From VBDM01 sp035499735 (GTDB lineage Bacteria; Pseudomonadota; Gammaproteobacteria; Burkholderiales; SG8-39), in contig DATJYC010000001.1 of NCBI GenBank assembly GCA_035499735.1, positions 1 to 64,000 of the forward strand: 64,000 nucleotides of DNA. Direction: 5' to 3'. Below the pieces are notes generated by a model, which was not told the DNA's origin, did not search any database, and saw nothing but the letters and a program-made list of their open reading frames with translations. This document shows, in pieces, positions 24,758-33,480 of this stretch (the stretch's first letter is position 1; each line of letters begins with the position of its first letter). The position numbers and the translations under genes were made by a program.

Positions 24758-25956
24758 GTGTAGGACAGTCCCATCGCTTCGCGCACGTCCCGCATGGTCT
24801 CGCGCGCGAGCTTGCGCGCCTTCTCGCATCCGTCGGCGACGATATTGCGGACCAGGGTCGGGTCGTCCAGGTATTTCTGCGCCCGCTCGCGCATTGGCGC
24901 CTGCTCTGCCAGCACCGCGTCGATCACCGGCTGCTTGCATTCCAGGCACCCGATGCCCGCGGTGCGGCAGCCGATGTTCGCCCATTGCCGCGTCTTGTCG
25001 TCGCTGTAGACGAGGTGGTACTGCCATACTGGGCACTTCTCGGGATCGCCCTTGTCGGTTCGCTTGACCCGCGCGGGGTCCGTGGGCATGGTGCGGATCT
25101 TCTTCCTCACCGACTCGGCGTCTTCCCGGAGCGAGATGGTATTGTTGTAGGACTTCGACATCTTCTGCCCGTCGGTGCCCGGCAGCTTGGAGGACTCGGT
25201 CAGCAGCGCCTCGGGCTCGACCAGAATCATGCGGCCCGCCCCTTCGAGAAACCCGAACAGCCGCTCGCGGTCCGACACCGATAGATTGCCCTGCTGGTCG
25301 AGCAGCGCGCGCCCCCCCGCGAGCGCCTCGGCATCGCCGTGCTCCTGGTACCTGGTGCGCAGATCCATGAATACCTTCGCCTTGCGGCTGCCGAGCTTCT
25401 TCGCAGCCGCCTTGGCCTTGTCCTCGAACCCGGCCTCGCGCCCGTAGACGTGATTGAAGCGCCGCGCGACCTCGCGCATCATCTCGACGTGGGGCACCTG
25501 GTCTTCACCGACCGGCACGTACTTCGCGCGGTAGATCAGCACATCGGCCGATTGCAGCAGCGGGTAGCCCAGAAATCCGTAGGTCGCGAGGTCGCGGTCG
25601 GCCAGCTTCTCCTGCTGGTCCTTGTACGATGGGACACGCTCGAGCCACGCGAGCGGGGTGATCATCGACAGCAGCGTGTGCAGCTCGGCGTGCTCGGGCA
25701 CGCGCGACTGGATGAAGAGCGTCGCCTGGGCGGGGTCGATGCCGGCCGCGAGCCAGTCGATGACCATCTCCCAGACGCTTTCCTCGATCACGTCCGGTGT
25801 CTCGTAGTGGGTCGTGAGCGCGTGCCAGTCGGCCACGAAATACAGGCTGGGGTGTTCGCTCTGCAGCTTCACCCAATTCTTGAGCGCTCCATGGTAGTGG
25901 CCCAGGTGCAGCGCGCCGGTCGGGCGCATGCCGGAGACCACGCGGTCCTCGTACAT
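24754..25956 (-). CDS. trpS: Tryptophanyl-tRNA synthetase
   Basis: This 400-residue class I synthetase charges tRNA-Trp. The HIGH-type motif is TGALHLGHYHG (residues 13-23) and the KMSKS loop is DGQKMSKSYNN. It is longer than enteric TrpS (about 334). The extra part includes NIGCRTAGIGCLECKQPV, with a CxxC-like pair, seen in many betaproteobacterial TrpS proteins. It lies 2 bases after the M50 gene. Confidence 0.97.
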   Translation of the reverse strand: MYEDRVVSGMRPTGALHLGHYHGALKNWVKLQSEHPSLYFVADWHALTTHYETPDVIEESVWEMVIDWLAAGIDPAQATLFIQSRVPEHAELHTLLSMITPLAWLERVPSYKDQQEKLADRDLATYGFLGYPLLQSADVLIYRAKYVPVGEDQVPHVEMMREVARRFNHVYGREAGFEDKAKAAAKKLGSRKAKVFMDLRTRYQEHGDAEALAGGRALLDQQGNLSVSDRERLFGFLEGAGRMILVEPEALLTESSKLPGTDGQKMSKSYNNTISLREDAESVRKKIRTMPTDPARVKRTDKGDPEKCPVWQYHLVYSDDKTRQWANIGCRTAGIGCLECKQPVIDAVLAEQAPMRERAQKYLDDPTLVRNIVADGCEKARKLARETMRDVREAMGLSYT

Positions 25957-25958
25957 GG

Positions 25959-26627
25959 TCAGAGGCGGAAGAGCGTCTCGATCATGCCGATCGAAGCTTG
26001 CACCATGGGCATCATGACCGATCCCAGCACGTGCGGCGGCAGAAAGATCAGCACGAGCAGGATCGGGAAGCCGAAGGGTTCCAGCCGCGCGTACCGGAGG
26101 GCGACCCGGTCAGGCAACAGGCTCACCGCGATACGGCCGCCGTCCAGCGGCAGGATCGGCAGGAGATTGAGCACCATGAGCACCATGTTGACGGTGATCC
26201 CCGCTTCGGCCATCAGCCCGAGCGGAAGCGAATACGGTCCCAGGGGAAGGAGCAGCGACACCTTGGCGAGGAGCGCCCAGCCCAGCGCCATGACAAGATT
26301 CGCCGCGGGCCCCGCGGCCGCGACCCAGAGCATGTCCTTCTTCGGATGCCGCAGCGCATGGAAATTGACCGGAACGGGCTTTGCCCAGCCGAACAGGACC
26401 GCCGGGCCTCCGAAGAGCTTGCTCGCCACGAGTATGACGAGCGGAACTGCGATCGTACCCACCCAGTCGATGTGGCGCACGGGGTTGAGGCTGATTCGCC
26501 CGAGCATGAACGCCGTCTTGTCGCCGAAATGGCGCGCAACATACCCGTGGGCGGCTTCGTGCAAGGTGATCGCAAAGATCACCGGCAGGGCGTAGATGGC
26601 GATGGTCTGGGCGAGGTTGAATTCCAT
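25959..26627 (-). CDS. Membrane M50 site-2-type zinc protease
   Basis: The protein has 222 residues with about six membrane segments. The zinc motif HEAAH lies at 23-27 in the first helix, and the third-ligand motif LLPILPLDGGRI comes in a later helix. It lacks the PDZ domain of RseP, so it is the short YwhC/Rv-type subgroup found in front of trpS in many bacteria. It is an intramembrane protease; its substrate is unknown. Confidence 0.92.
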   Translation of the reverse strand: MEFNLAQTIAIYALPVIFAITLHEAAHGYVARHFGDKTAFMLGRISLNPVRHIDWVGTIAVPLVILVASKLFGGPAVLFGWAKPVPVNFHALRHPKKDMLWVAAAGPAANLVMALGWALLAKVSLLLPLGPYSLPLGLMAEAGITVNMVLMVLNLLPILPLDGGRIAVSLLPDRVALRYARLEPFGFPILLVLIFLPPHVLGSVMMPMVQASIGMIETLFRL

Positions 26628-26660
26628 TGGCCTGCGGCCATTTTATCAGAGCGGCATCGC

Positions 26661-27488
26661 CTACCAGTCGTGCCACACCGGCTTCAGATCGTCCGGCAGC
26701 GACGGCAACCTGCCGAGATCGGCTCGGCTCTCGCCCTTGCCGTGGTAGTCCGAGCCGCGGGACGCGAGCAGGCCGAATTCGCGGGCGCTGCGCGCAAACT
26801 CGAAGTACTGCTCGGGCGTGTGGCTCCCGGTTACGACTTCGATGCCGGCGCCGCCGTGGTCCCTGAACTCGCCGAGGAGCTCGCGCATCTCCGCCTTGGC
26901 GAGCTTGTAGCGGCCCGGGTGCGCGACCACGGCGAGGCCGCCGCTCGCGCTGATCCAGCTCACCGCGTCGGCCAGGGACGCCCACTGGTGCGCAACGTGG
27001 CCGGGCCTGTCCTTCACGAGATAGCGCTGGAAAACGGTCTTCACTTCCTCGGCGCGCCCGGCCTCGACGAGGTAGCGCGCGAAATGCGCGCGGCTGATCA
27101 GCTCGGGGTTCTCGGCATAGCGCCGCGCCCCGGCAAGGCTCGCGGGAACGCCGGCTGCCGCGAGGCTTTCGGCGATCCGCTCGGCGCGGGTCGCTCGTCC
27201 CCGCCTGATCGCCTCCAGGCCGCCTCGCAGGATCTGCGACTCCGCGTCGATCCGCAGGCCGACGACATGGACGGTGGTCCCGCGCCAAGTCACCGAGACT
27301 TCCACACCGTCGATGAAGCGCAGCCCGCGCGACTGCGCCTCGGCGCGCGCTTCCGCAAGCCCCGAGGTATCGTCGTGGTCCGTCAGCGAGAGCACATCGA
27401 CGCCGTTCGCCGCGGCCCGCGCCACCAGCTCCCTGGGCCCGAGGAGTCCGTCCGATGCGGTGGAATGGCAGTGCAGATCGACGTTCAA
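26661..27488 (-). CDS. PHP-domain phosphoesterase (YciV/RNase AM-like)
   Basis: The protein has 275 residues. The PHP metal motifs are visible: MNVDLHCHSTASDG at the start, LTDHDD, GVEVS, AHPGRY and GSDYHG near the end. Family members hydrolyse 3',5'-nucleoside bisphosphates and trim 5' ends of rRNA in E. coli. It sits between the hydrolase and M50 genes in one minus-strand operon. Confidence 0.92.
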   Translation of the reverse strand: MNVDLHCHSTASDGLLGPRELVARAAANGVDVLSLTDHDDTSGLAEARAEAQSRGLRFIDGVEVSVTWRGTTVHVVGLRIDAESQILRGGLEAIRRGRATRAERIAESLAAAGVPASLAGARRYAENPELISRAHFARYLVEAGRAEEVKTVFQRYLVKDRPGHVAHQWASLADAVSWISASGGLAVVAHPGRYKLAKAEMRELLGEFRDHGGAGIEVVTGSHTPEQYFEFARSAREFGLLASRGSDYHGKGESRADLGRLPSLPDDLKPVWHDW

Positions 27489-27497
27489 CGACGCATC

Positions 27498-28367
27498 CTA
27501 GCGGAGAAAAGCCTCGATCACTTCGGCGAGGCGCTCCGGCTGGTCGTGATGGAGCATGTGGCCCGCTTCCTGGATCACGTGCTCGGTGAGGCTCCGGAAG
27601 CTGCGCTTGCGCGCCTCGATATCGGCGTCGGAAAGCTTCAGCCTGCGCGGTACCTCGGTTTCCGATCCGCTGACCCAGAGCACGGGCGCCGCGACCTTCT
27701 TCCAGCAGGCCGCGGCTTCGTCGACGCGGTAGAGCACGGGATTGACGAGCTTGTGCGCCGGGTCGCTCGCGAGGGCAACGCGCCCTTCGGGTCTCTTGAG
27801 TCCCCAGTGACGCGCGAGGAACAGCGCCCGCTCCGGCGTCAGGCGGGCGTTGTTGCCCCGCAGGCGCTCGGCGAGCGCCTCGAAGGAATCGTAGTCGCGG
27901 AAACCCGGCGGATCTTCCGCCAGTTCCTTCAGCCAGCGTGCGTAGCGCTCGGGGGCCATTCCCGGGTCGGGCCCCGCGAGGCCGAAGCCCTCGAGGCTCA
28001 CGAGTTTCGCCACGCGCTCCGGACGGATGCCCGCGTACATACCGGCGACGTTGCCTCCCATGCTGTGGCCGACGAGCGTCGCCGGAGTATCCCGGCTGAG
28101 ATGATCGAGCAGCGCGTCGAGGTCGGCGAAGTAATCGGGAAACCAGTAGCTCCCGCCCTTGGTCCATTCGGTCAGGCCGAATCCGCGCCAGTCGGGCGCG
28201 ATCACCCTCCAGTCGCCTCGCATCGCGTCGACCAGGAACTGGAACGACGCCGACACGTCCATCCAGCCGTGCAGCATGAACAGCGCCGGCGCGCCCGCCC
28301 TGCCCCATACGCGGCAGTGGTAGCGCAGCCCGCGCACCGAAAGGAACAGCGACTCGCTCGGCTTCAC
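27498..28367 (-). CDS. Alpha/beta-fold hydrolase
   Basis: The protein has 289 residues from a GTG start. The oxyanion region is FMLHGWMD, the nucleophile Ser lies in LVGHSMGGNVAGMYA, and the acid and catalytic His come near the C-terminus (IQEAGHMLHHDQPERLAEVI). The substrate is unknown; family relatives are esterases or lipases. The GTG at 28367 is chosen because the frame further upstream reads backwards through the divergent carbonic anhydrase gene. It is the first gene of the operon leading to trpS and scpAB, and its leader seems to be nearly absent. Confidence 0.88.
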   Translation of the reverse strand: MKPSESLFLSVRGLRYHCRVWGRAGAPALFMLHGWMDVSASFQFLVDAMRGDWRVIAPDWRGFGLTEWTKGGSYWFPDYFADLDALLDHLSRDTPATLVGHSMGGNVAGMYAGIRPERVAKLVSLEGFGLAGPDPGMAPERYARWLKELAEDPPGFRDYDSFEALAERLRGNNARLTPERALFLARHWGLKRPEGRVALASDPAHKLVNPVLYRVDEAAACWKKVAAPVLWVSGSETEVPRRLKLSDADIEARKRSFRSLTEHVIQEAGHMLHHDQPERLAEVIEAFLR

Positions 28368-28374
28368 GTACCCG

Positions 28375-28380
28375 ATGATA
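28375..28380 (-). promoter_or_regulatory. -10 box before the hydrolase gene
   Basis: TATCAT in minus-strand reading lies 7 bases before the GTG start, so the expected transcript start coincides with the start codon. No strong -35 is present. Confidence 0.4.
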
Positions 28381-28394
28381 TCAGGCCGCTCTGC

Positions 28395-28400
28395 TATGAT
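28395..28400 (+). promoter_or_regulatory. -10 box before the gamma-carbonic anhydrase gene
   Basis: TATGAT lies 6 bases before the ATG at 28407. Transcription from it would start at the start codon. The adjacent minus-strand box at 28375-28380 is arranged in the same way. Confidence 0.4.
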
Positions 28401-28406
28401 CCCCTC

Positions 28407-28937
28407 ATGGCGATCTACTCTCTTGGCGAACGCAAAGTCACATTCCGCGGCGAGGACTGGTTCATTGCTCCGGACGCTTCTGTCATCGGCAGCGTAATCG
28501 TTCACAACGAAGCGAGCGTGTGGTTCGGCGCGGTCGTCCGCGGCGACAGCGACATCATTACGCTGGGCGAGCGCACCAACATCCAGGATTCCGCGGTCCT
28601 TCACGCGGACCCGGGCATCCCGCTGACCCTCGCCAAGAACGTGTCCGTGGGCCACAAAGCGATGCTGCACGGCTGCACCATCGGCGAAGGCTCGCTCGTA
28701 GGAATAGGCGCTATCATCCTCAACCACGCGGTGATCGGCAGCGGTACGCTGGTCGGTGCGGGCGCGCTCATTCCCGAGGGCAAAGCGTTCCCCGACGGTG
28801 TCCTCGTGCTCGGCACGCCTGCGAAAGTTGTCCGCGAGCTGAAGCCAGAGGAAAAGGCGGGACTTCTAGGAAACGCCGATCACTATGTGCAGCGCGCGAA
28901 GCTCTATCGCCAGAAGTTCAAGCCGCAGTCGCCGTAG
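28407..28937 (+). CDS. Gamma-class carbonic anhydrase-like protein (YrdA/PaaY)
   Basis: The protein has 176 residues and is a left-handed beta-helix trimer. The hexapeptide repeats run from about residue 20 (PDASVIGSVIVHNEASVWFG) to 130. The gamma-CA metal sites include DSAVLHAD, VGHKAMLHGCTIG (the His pair) and the Arg/Asp of FGAVVRGDSDII. It probably binds zinc; CO2 hydration is not proven for all members. It is divergent from the hydrolase and faces the SDR gene. Confidence 0.93.
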   Translation: MAIYSLGERKVTFRGEDWFIAPDASVIGSVIVHNEASVWFGAVVRGDSDIITLGERTNIQDSAVLHADPGIPLTLAKNVSVGHKAMLHGCTIGEGSLVGIGAIILNHAVIGSGTLVGAGALIPEGKAFPDGVLVLGTPAKVVRELKPEEKAGLLGNADHYVQRAKLYRQKFKPQSP

Positions 28938-28954
28938 ACAGCGGCCCTCGAGCC

Positions 28955-29722
28955 CTACTTCGGCGCCATCCTAATCGCGCCGTCCAGCCGGATCACCTCG
29001 CCGTTCAGCATCTCGTTCTCGACGATGCTCCTCACGAGCTGCGCGTAGTCCGAGGGCTTCCCCAGGCGCGGCGGAAACGGCACCTGCTTCGCGAGCGCGT
29101 CCTGCACGTCCTTGGGCATCCCGAGGAGCATCGGCGTCTCGAAGATCCCCGGTGCGATGGTGCACACTCGGATGGCGTCGCGCGACAGATCGCGCGCGAC
29201 GGGAAGCGTCATTCCCACCACGCCGCCTTTCGACGCCGAGTACGCTGCCTGCCCGATCTGGCCGTCGTAGGCCGCAACGGAAGCGGTGTTGACGATGACG
29301 CCACGCTCGCCGACCGGGTTCGGCTGACCTTTCGCCATCGCCACCGCGGCGAGCCGGATCATGTTGAAAGTGCCGATGAGGTTGATGTTGATCACGCGCG
29401 CAAACGAGGCGAGCGCGTGCGGCCCTTCCTTCTTCACGGTGCGCTCGGCGATGGCGATACCGGCGCAGTTGACGAGACCCTGAAGTCCGCCGAAGTTCTT
29501 CAGCGCCGCGTCGACCGCGGCCTGGCCGTCGGATTCGCTCGTCACGTCGCACTTCACGCAGCGCACCTTGGCGCCGAGCTCCTTCGCGATCGCCTCCCCC
29601 TTGTCCGTCTGAAGGTCGGCGACGACGACATTCGCACCTCCTCCGACCAGCATGCGCACGGTGCCCTCGCCCAGCCCGGACGCGCCGCCGGTCACGATGA
29701 AAGTGCTGCCCTTGATCTGCAT
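28955..29722 (-). CDS. SDR-family 3-hydroxyacyl-CoA dehydrogenase-like protein
   Basis: The protein has 255 residues. The NAD site is TGGASGLGEGTVRML. The Ser-Tyr-Lys triad lies in NTASVAAYDGQIGQAAYSASKGG. The Asp in VVVADLQTDKG favours NAD. The overall pattern (NCAGIAIAERT, FNMIRLAAVAMAKGQPN) matches type II 3-hydroxyacyl-CoA dehydrogenases (HSD10-like), which work in beta-oxidation or branched-chain acid breakdown. It follows the ABC operon by 9 bases and may share its transcript. Confidence 0.88.
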   Translation of the reverse strand: MQIKGSTFIVTGGASGLGEGTVRMLVGGGANVVVADLQTDKGEAIAKELGAKVRCVKCDVTSESDGQAAVDAALKNFGGLQGLVNCAGIAIAERTVKKEGPHALASFARVININLIGTFNMIRLAAVAMAKGQPNPVGERGVIVNTASVAAYDGQIGQAAYSASKGGVVGMTLPVARDLSRDAIRVCTIAPGIFETPMLLGMPKDVQDALAKQVPFPPRLGKPSDYAQLVRSIVENEMLNGEVIRLDGAIRMAPK

Positions 29723-29731
29723 GGGACCTCC

Positions 29732-30859
29732 CTAGGTCTTCTTGGCGGGTTTCTTCTCCGGCATCAGCTGCTGCCGGTCGCGAAGCAGCGGGTCAAGCGT
29801 CGTCTTCGACACCATGTAGGTCCAGGCCTCGAGTCTTTGCTCGCCCGCAAGCTTGTCCAGCAGTTTCTTCCGGCGCTCCTCGAATTCCTTGTCGTTCTTG
29901 GCCTTGTCCTCGGCCTTCTCGCCCTTCGCCGGCGCGCGTGCCTTGGGAGGCTCCCCGGAGACCGCGAAGCGGACGTAGTAGTTCGCGTCGACCCGCTTCC
30001 CGATATCGAGCGTATACGTCAGACCGTCGAAGGTCCGCGACTGGATCTTGACCGGATGGTCGAGACCGGTATCGGCCTTGGCCGGATCGGCCACGACGTC
30101 GACAAGGTTCACCCAGCCTAGCGAGCTCGCGAGATCGGTGGCCTTCTGCAGGTCGGGGCGCTGGCCGGATCCGACGAATCTCCAGTCGGCCGACTCCGTG
30201 TCCCGCGTCACTGTCCACCCCCTCGACGAGGAGATCGTCTTCGAGCCTTCGACGCGCAGCAGATCCTTGAGCAGCCACTCCTGGGGTTTCGCTACCACCT
30301 GGAGCAGCGGGTCGCCGACCGCGAGCACGTTTCCGGGCTGGTCGTTCGCGACCAAGTAGCGTCCCGTCGCCTCCGCCTCCGGGCGGCCCATCGACGCCGT
30401 CGCCGAGGCCTTCACGATCGTCTTGCCGAGGAGCAGCCTGCCGAGCACCCCGCCCTTCGCGTCCTTCAGCTCGAGCGACGTTCCCGCTCCCGTCGCCTTG
30501 TCGCCGGGCTCGGCCAGGTCGAGGCGGGCGCGCTGGCTGTCGATCAGCGCCTCGCTCTGCACTACCTTCATCTCCGCCAGCTTCACGAGCAGACCGGCGA
30601 CTCGATCGGTGTCGGCGGGGAAGTCCGCGCGCTCGCGCACGCTCCAGCCGGTCGGACCGCGCTGAAGGTGCAGCCCGCCCGACGAATCCCGGATCGCGAT
30701 CTCGGCCACGTCGCTGATCCTCAAGCCGGCGAGCGCGTTCTGGCCGGCTCGAGATCCTGCGCTCGTCCAGGCGGAGCGGTCGGAGAGGCTCACGCCGGCC
30801 GCGGCTACGGCCAGGACCGCGAGCACGGCGAGGACGACCAGGAACTGCTTGCGGCTCAT
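29732..30859 (-). CDS. DUF4340-domain protein of the Gld-type ABC system
   Basis: The protein has 375 residues. One N-terminal membrane anchor (FLVVLAVLAVLAVAAAGVSL) is followed by a beta-rich periplasmic region with the repeated pattern of DUF4340 (ISDVAEIAIRDSSGGLHLQR; YLVANDQPGNVLAVGDPLL; WLLKDLLRVE). The C-terminus is Lys/Glu-rich. The function is unknown. It always seems to go with GldG-like auxiliary proteins; here its start overlaps the GldG-like stop by four bases. Confidence 0.85.
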   Translation of the reverse strand: MSRKQFLVVLAVLAVLAVAAAGVSLSDRSAWTSAGSRAGQNALAGLRISDVAEIAIRDSSGGLHLQRGPTGWSVRERADFPADTDRVAGLLVKLAEMKVVQSEALIDSQRARLDLAEPGDKATGAGTSLELKDAKGGVLGRLLLGKTIVKASATASMGRPEAEATGRYLVANDQPGNVLAVGDPLLQVVAKPQEWLLKDLLRVEGSKTISSSRGWTVTRDTESADWRFVGSGQRPDLQKATDLASSLGWVNLVDVVADPAKADTGLDHPVKIQSRTFDGLTYTLDIGKRVDANYYVRFAVSGEPPKARAPAKGEKAEDKAKNDKEFEERRKKLLDKLAGEQRLEAWTYMVSKTTLDPLLRDRQQLMPEKKPAKKT

Positions 30860-32727
30860 AGAGCGTATGTCCGGCGGCGGCGCAGCACCGCGAACGCAAT
30901 GCCGGCAATAGCGACGAGAATCGGCATGAGCGCGATGTTCACGACCTTGGTCCAGAACTGCAGCGCCTCACTCTCGGCGCGGAGCTCGCGGCGAACGTCC
31001 TTCAGCGCGAGCCGCGTCTCCGCGGCCTTGCGCCGGAAGTTCTCGAGCTCTGTCTGCTGCTCGGACGTGAGGATCGCGCCGGCACCCGTACCCCTGCCCT
31101 TTTGCAGAGAGGCGAGCTTCTCCTGAGTCTGGCCCAGGCTGGTCTCGAGCTCCTTGATCTTGCCCAGGTAGGCCTGCTGCGCCCTGGCTTCCATGTCCCG
31201 TATCCTGACGAAGGGGCGCGCCGCACTGGCGCGGCCCCTCAGCCCAATGAGGTCGGGATCGCCCGCAAACTGGTCGACCAGCGCCTGCGCGAAGGCGATG
31301 TTGCCGTTGCGCGGGATCACGATCCTCTGACCGAAGATCTCCTGGATCTGCACCGCGGCGCCGTCGTTGATGAAATCGCTGTCTCCGACGAGGACCACGG
31401 CGTTGTCGGCGGCCGATTCCCTGAGCTGTGCCGGCTCCGGCTTCTCCACGGCCTTCGCTGCCGCCGGCTTGCCGGCTTTGTCGTCGGACTTGGGCCTGCC
31501 GTCGGGAAACGCGGTCTTGAACCTGCCGGTCAGGCGCACGGCGAGCGGGTATTCGATGTTCGACGGCTGGAAGCTCCTGACCGCCGCCTCGCCTTGCGCG
31601 GTCGCCGCGAAGGAATCGACGAGCTGCGAATACGTCGAAGTCTTGATCAGGACCGCCTCGCTCAGCCCCGGGGTGGGCTTGCCGGTGAACACGCCCGCGA
31701 AGGGCATGAGAAGCGAACCGAGGCGAGCAGTCGCGATGTCGTTCGGCGCGAACGCGCTGTCGTTGAGCGAGAGCAGGGTCGGCAGTGTGCGTGCGCCGGC
31801 GCCGGTGAGATAGCGCATGTCGAGCACGACCTTTCCGGTGTCGAACCCGAGCCCCCAGGCTTTCAGCAGCTTGTCCAGCGATGAAGGCGTGCCTCCGCCT
31901 CCCATGCCCATCGAGCCCATCTGATCGAAATAGGCGTTGGGGTCGAGGAAGGCGATCAGCTTGCCGCCGCGCAGCACGAACTGGTCGAGCGCGTACTGCG
32001 CCTTGTCGCTGATCCCGCGAGGGTGAATCACGACGAGCACCTTGACGTCGTCGTCGATCCGGTCAGCGTCGAGGCTCACGCGCTTGACGGTGTAGTCGCG
32101 GCGCAACTCGCTGATGAATACCTGCGGTTCCATCGGCTGGCCGCCGGTCATGGGGCTGGGCGGCATGCCGAACACCGGAAGCGCGCTCATGACGCCGACC
32201 ACGGGCTTCACCGTCGTCGTCGCGCGCGCGATCGCGCGTGTCAGGTCGTACTCGAGGAGGGGCTCGCGGTCGAGCGCGAGCGCCGGAAGCGCGATCTTCT
32301 GGCCGGCGTAGCTGATCGAGACGCCCAGGTAGAATTTGTCCCCGGTGCCCGAGGTCTGTGGCTCGACGCCCTCGAGCGTTGCGGAATCCTCCGCCTCGGA
32401 ATCCGGCTCCGGGTCGAGCTTCTCGATCTCGACCTTGCCCCGGCCGGCCTGCCTGAATTCCGCGAGCATGTCCTCGACGCGCCGCCCGTAGGCCTTGATC
32501 GGCAGTGGCACCTCTGCGCCCTGGCTGAAATACAGCCGCATCTTGACCGGGCCCTCGAGCTTGCCGAGGACCGCGCGCGTGCCATCGGAGAGCGTATACA
32601 GCTTGCCCTGGGTGAGGTCGAGGCGAGCGCGCGGCGCGCCGAGCACGATGTTGAGCAGCACGAGGATGACGAAGGCGGCAATGAGCCCGCCGCCCGAGTA
32701 GAGGAAATGCTCCGTTCTCTTGTCCAT
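30856..32727 (-). CDS. GldG-like ABC auxiliary protein
   Basis: The protein has 623 residues. It has an N-terminal membrane helix (residues 10-30), a large periplasmic region with the ABC_transp_aux pattern (LDLTQGKLYTLSDGTRAVL; VVIHPRGISDKAQYALDQFV; IAFLDPNAYFD), a coiled coil at about 510-590, and a C-terminal membrane helix before a basic end (LRRRRTYAL). In Bacteroidetes GldG joins GldA and GldF in gliding. In non-gliding proteobacteria the role is unknown. Confidence 0.87.
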   Translation of the reverse strand: MDKRTEHFLYSGGGLIAAFVILVLLNIVLGAPRARLDLTQGKLYTLSDGTRAVLGKLEGPVKMRLYFSQGAEVPLPIKAYGRRVEDMLAEFRQAGRGKVEIEKLDPEPDSEAEDSATLEGVEPQTSGTGDKFYLGVSISYAGQKIALPALALDREPLLEYDLTRAIARATTTVKPVVGVMSALPVFGMPPSPMTGGQPMEPQVFISELRRDYTVKRVSLDADRIDDDVKVLVVIHPRGISDKAQYALDQFVLRGGKLIAFLDPNAYFDQMGSMGMGGGGTPSSLDKLLKAWGLGFDTGKVVLDMRYLTGAGARTLPTLLSLNDSAFAPNDIATARLGSLLMPFAGVFTGKPTPGLSEAVLIKTSTYSQLVDSFAATAQGEAAVRSFQPSNIEYPLAVRLTGRFKTAFPDGRPKSDDKAGKPAAAKAVEKPEPAQLRESAADNAVVLVGDSDFINDGAAVQIQEIFGQRIVIPRNGNIAFAQALVDQFAGDPDLIGLRGRASAARPFVRIRDMEARAQQAYLGKIKELETSLGQTQEKLASLQKGRGTGAGAILTSEQQTELENFRRKAAETRLALKDVRRELRAESEALQFWTKVVNIALMPILVAIAGIAFAVLRRRRTYAL

Positions 32728-32733
32728 TCCGCT

Positions 32734-33480
32734 TCAGCCTGCCCGATGGTTGCGGATCACGACCCCGGTCACGAACAGGGTATACGCGATGATCGATCCG
32801 AAGTAGAGCAGTCCGCGCGAGTCGAGCACGCCTTTCTGGAAGCCGTCGTAGTACGTGAGAACCGAGAACCTCGCGACCGACTCGACCAGCCAGGGACTCG
32901 CCCAGCGCGCCAGCAGATCGGTGAGCGGGGCGAACCCGACCAGGATAAGGAGCAGGCAGGCGACCACCGCGAGGATGAACGCGATCACCTGGTTGCGCGT
33001 GAGCGCGGAGGTCATGCAGCTGATCGCGAGGTAGGCGCCGGCGAGGAGCGCGGCGCCGACGTAGCCGGAGAGGATCACGCCGTTGTCGGGGTCGCCGAGC
33101 CAGTTGACCGTCACGATCATCGGGAAAGTCAGCGCCAGCGCGACGATGAGAAACAGCCAGGACGCGAGGAACTTGCCGACGATGGCCTGCCATGTGGCCA
33201 CGGGCAGGGTGAGCAGCAACTCTATCGTCCCGAGGCGGCGCTCCTCCGACCACAGGCGCATGCCCGCCGCCGGGACCAGGAACAGGAACAGCCAGGGCAG
33301 CCAGTTGAAGAAAGCCGCCAGCGAGGCCTCGCCCCGCTCGAAGAAGCCCCCGAAGGTGAAAGTGAAGAATCCGGCGAGCAGCAGGAAGATGACGAGGAAG
33401 ACGTAGGCGACCGGCGATTCGAAATACGCGGCCAGCTCTCGCTTCGCAATCGTGCGGATCGCCGCCCAATGCCCCTTCAC
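32734..33480 (-). CDS. ABC-2 type permease (GldF-like)
   Basis: The protein has 248 residues with six membrane segments. It starts with GTG (VKGHWAAIRTIAKRELAAYF), which overlaps the ATPase stop as GTGA. The pattern ELAAYFESPVAYVFLVIF and LGTIELLLTLPVATWQAIVG is that of GldF/NosY-type permeases. It forms the membrane part of the transporter with the preceding ATPase. Confidence 0.9.
   Translation of the reverse strand: MKGHWAAIRTIAKRELAAYFESPVAYVFLVIFLLLAGFFTFTFGGFFERGEASLAAFFNWLPWLFLFLVPAAGMRLWSEERRLGTIELLLTLPVATWQAIVGKFLASWLFLIVALALTFPMIVTVNWLGDPDNGVILSGYVGAALLAGAYLAISCMTSALTRNQVIAFILAVVACLLLILVGFAPLTDLLARWASPWLVESVARFSVLTYYDGFQKGVLDSRGLLYFGSIIAYTLFVTGVVIRNHRAG

Noticed and set aside
25998..28406. 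Long in-frame extension upstream of the carbonic anhydrase gene, about 800 residues
   Set aside because: It runs antisense through the M50, PHP and hydrolase genes; the carbonic anhydrase fold begins exactly at MAIYSLGERKV at 28407.
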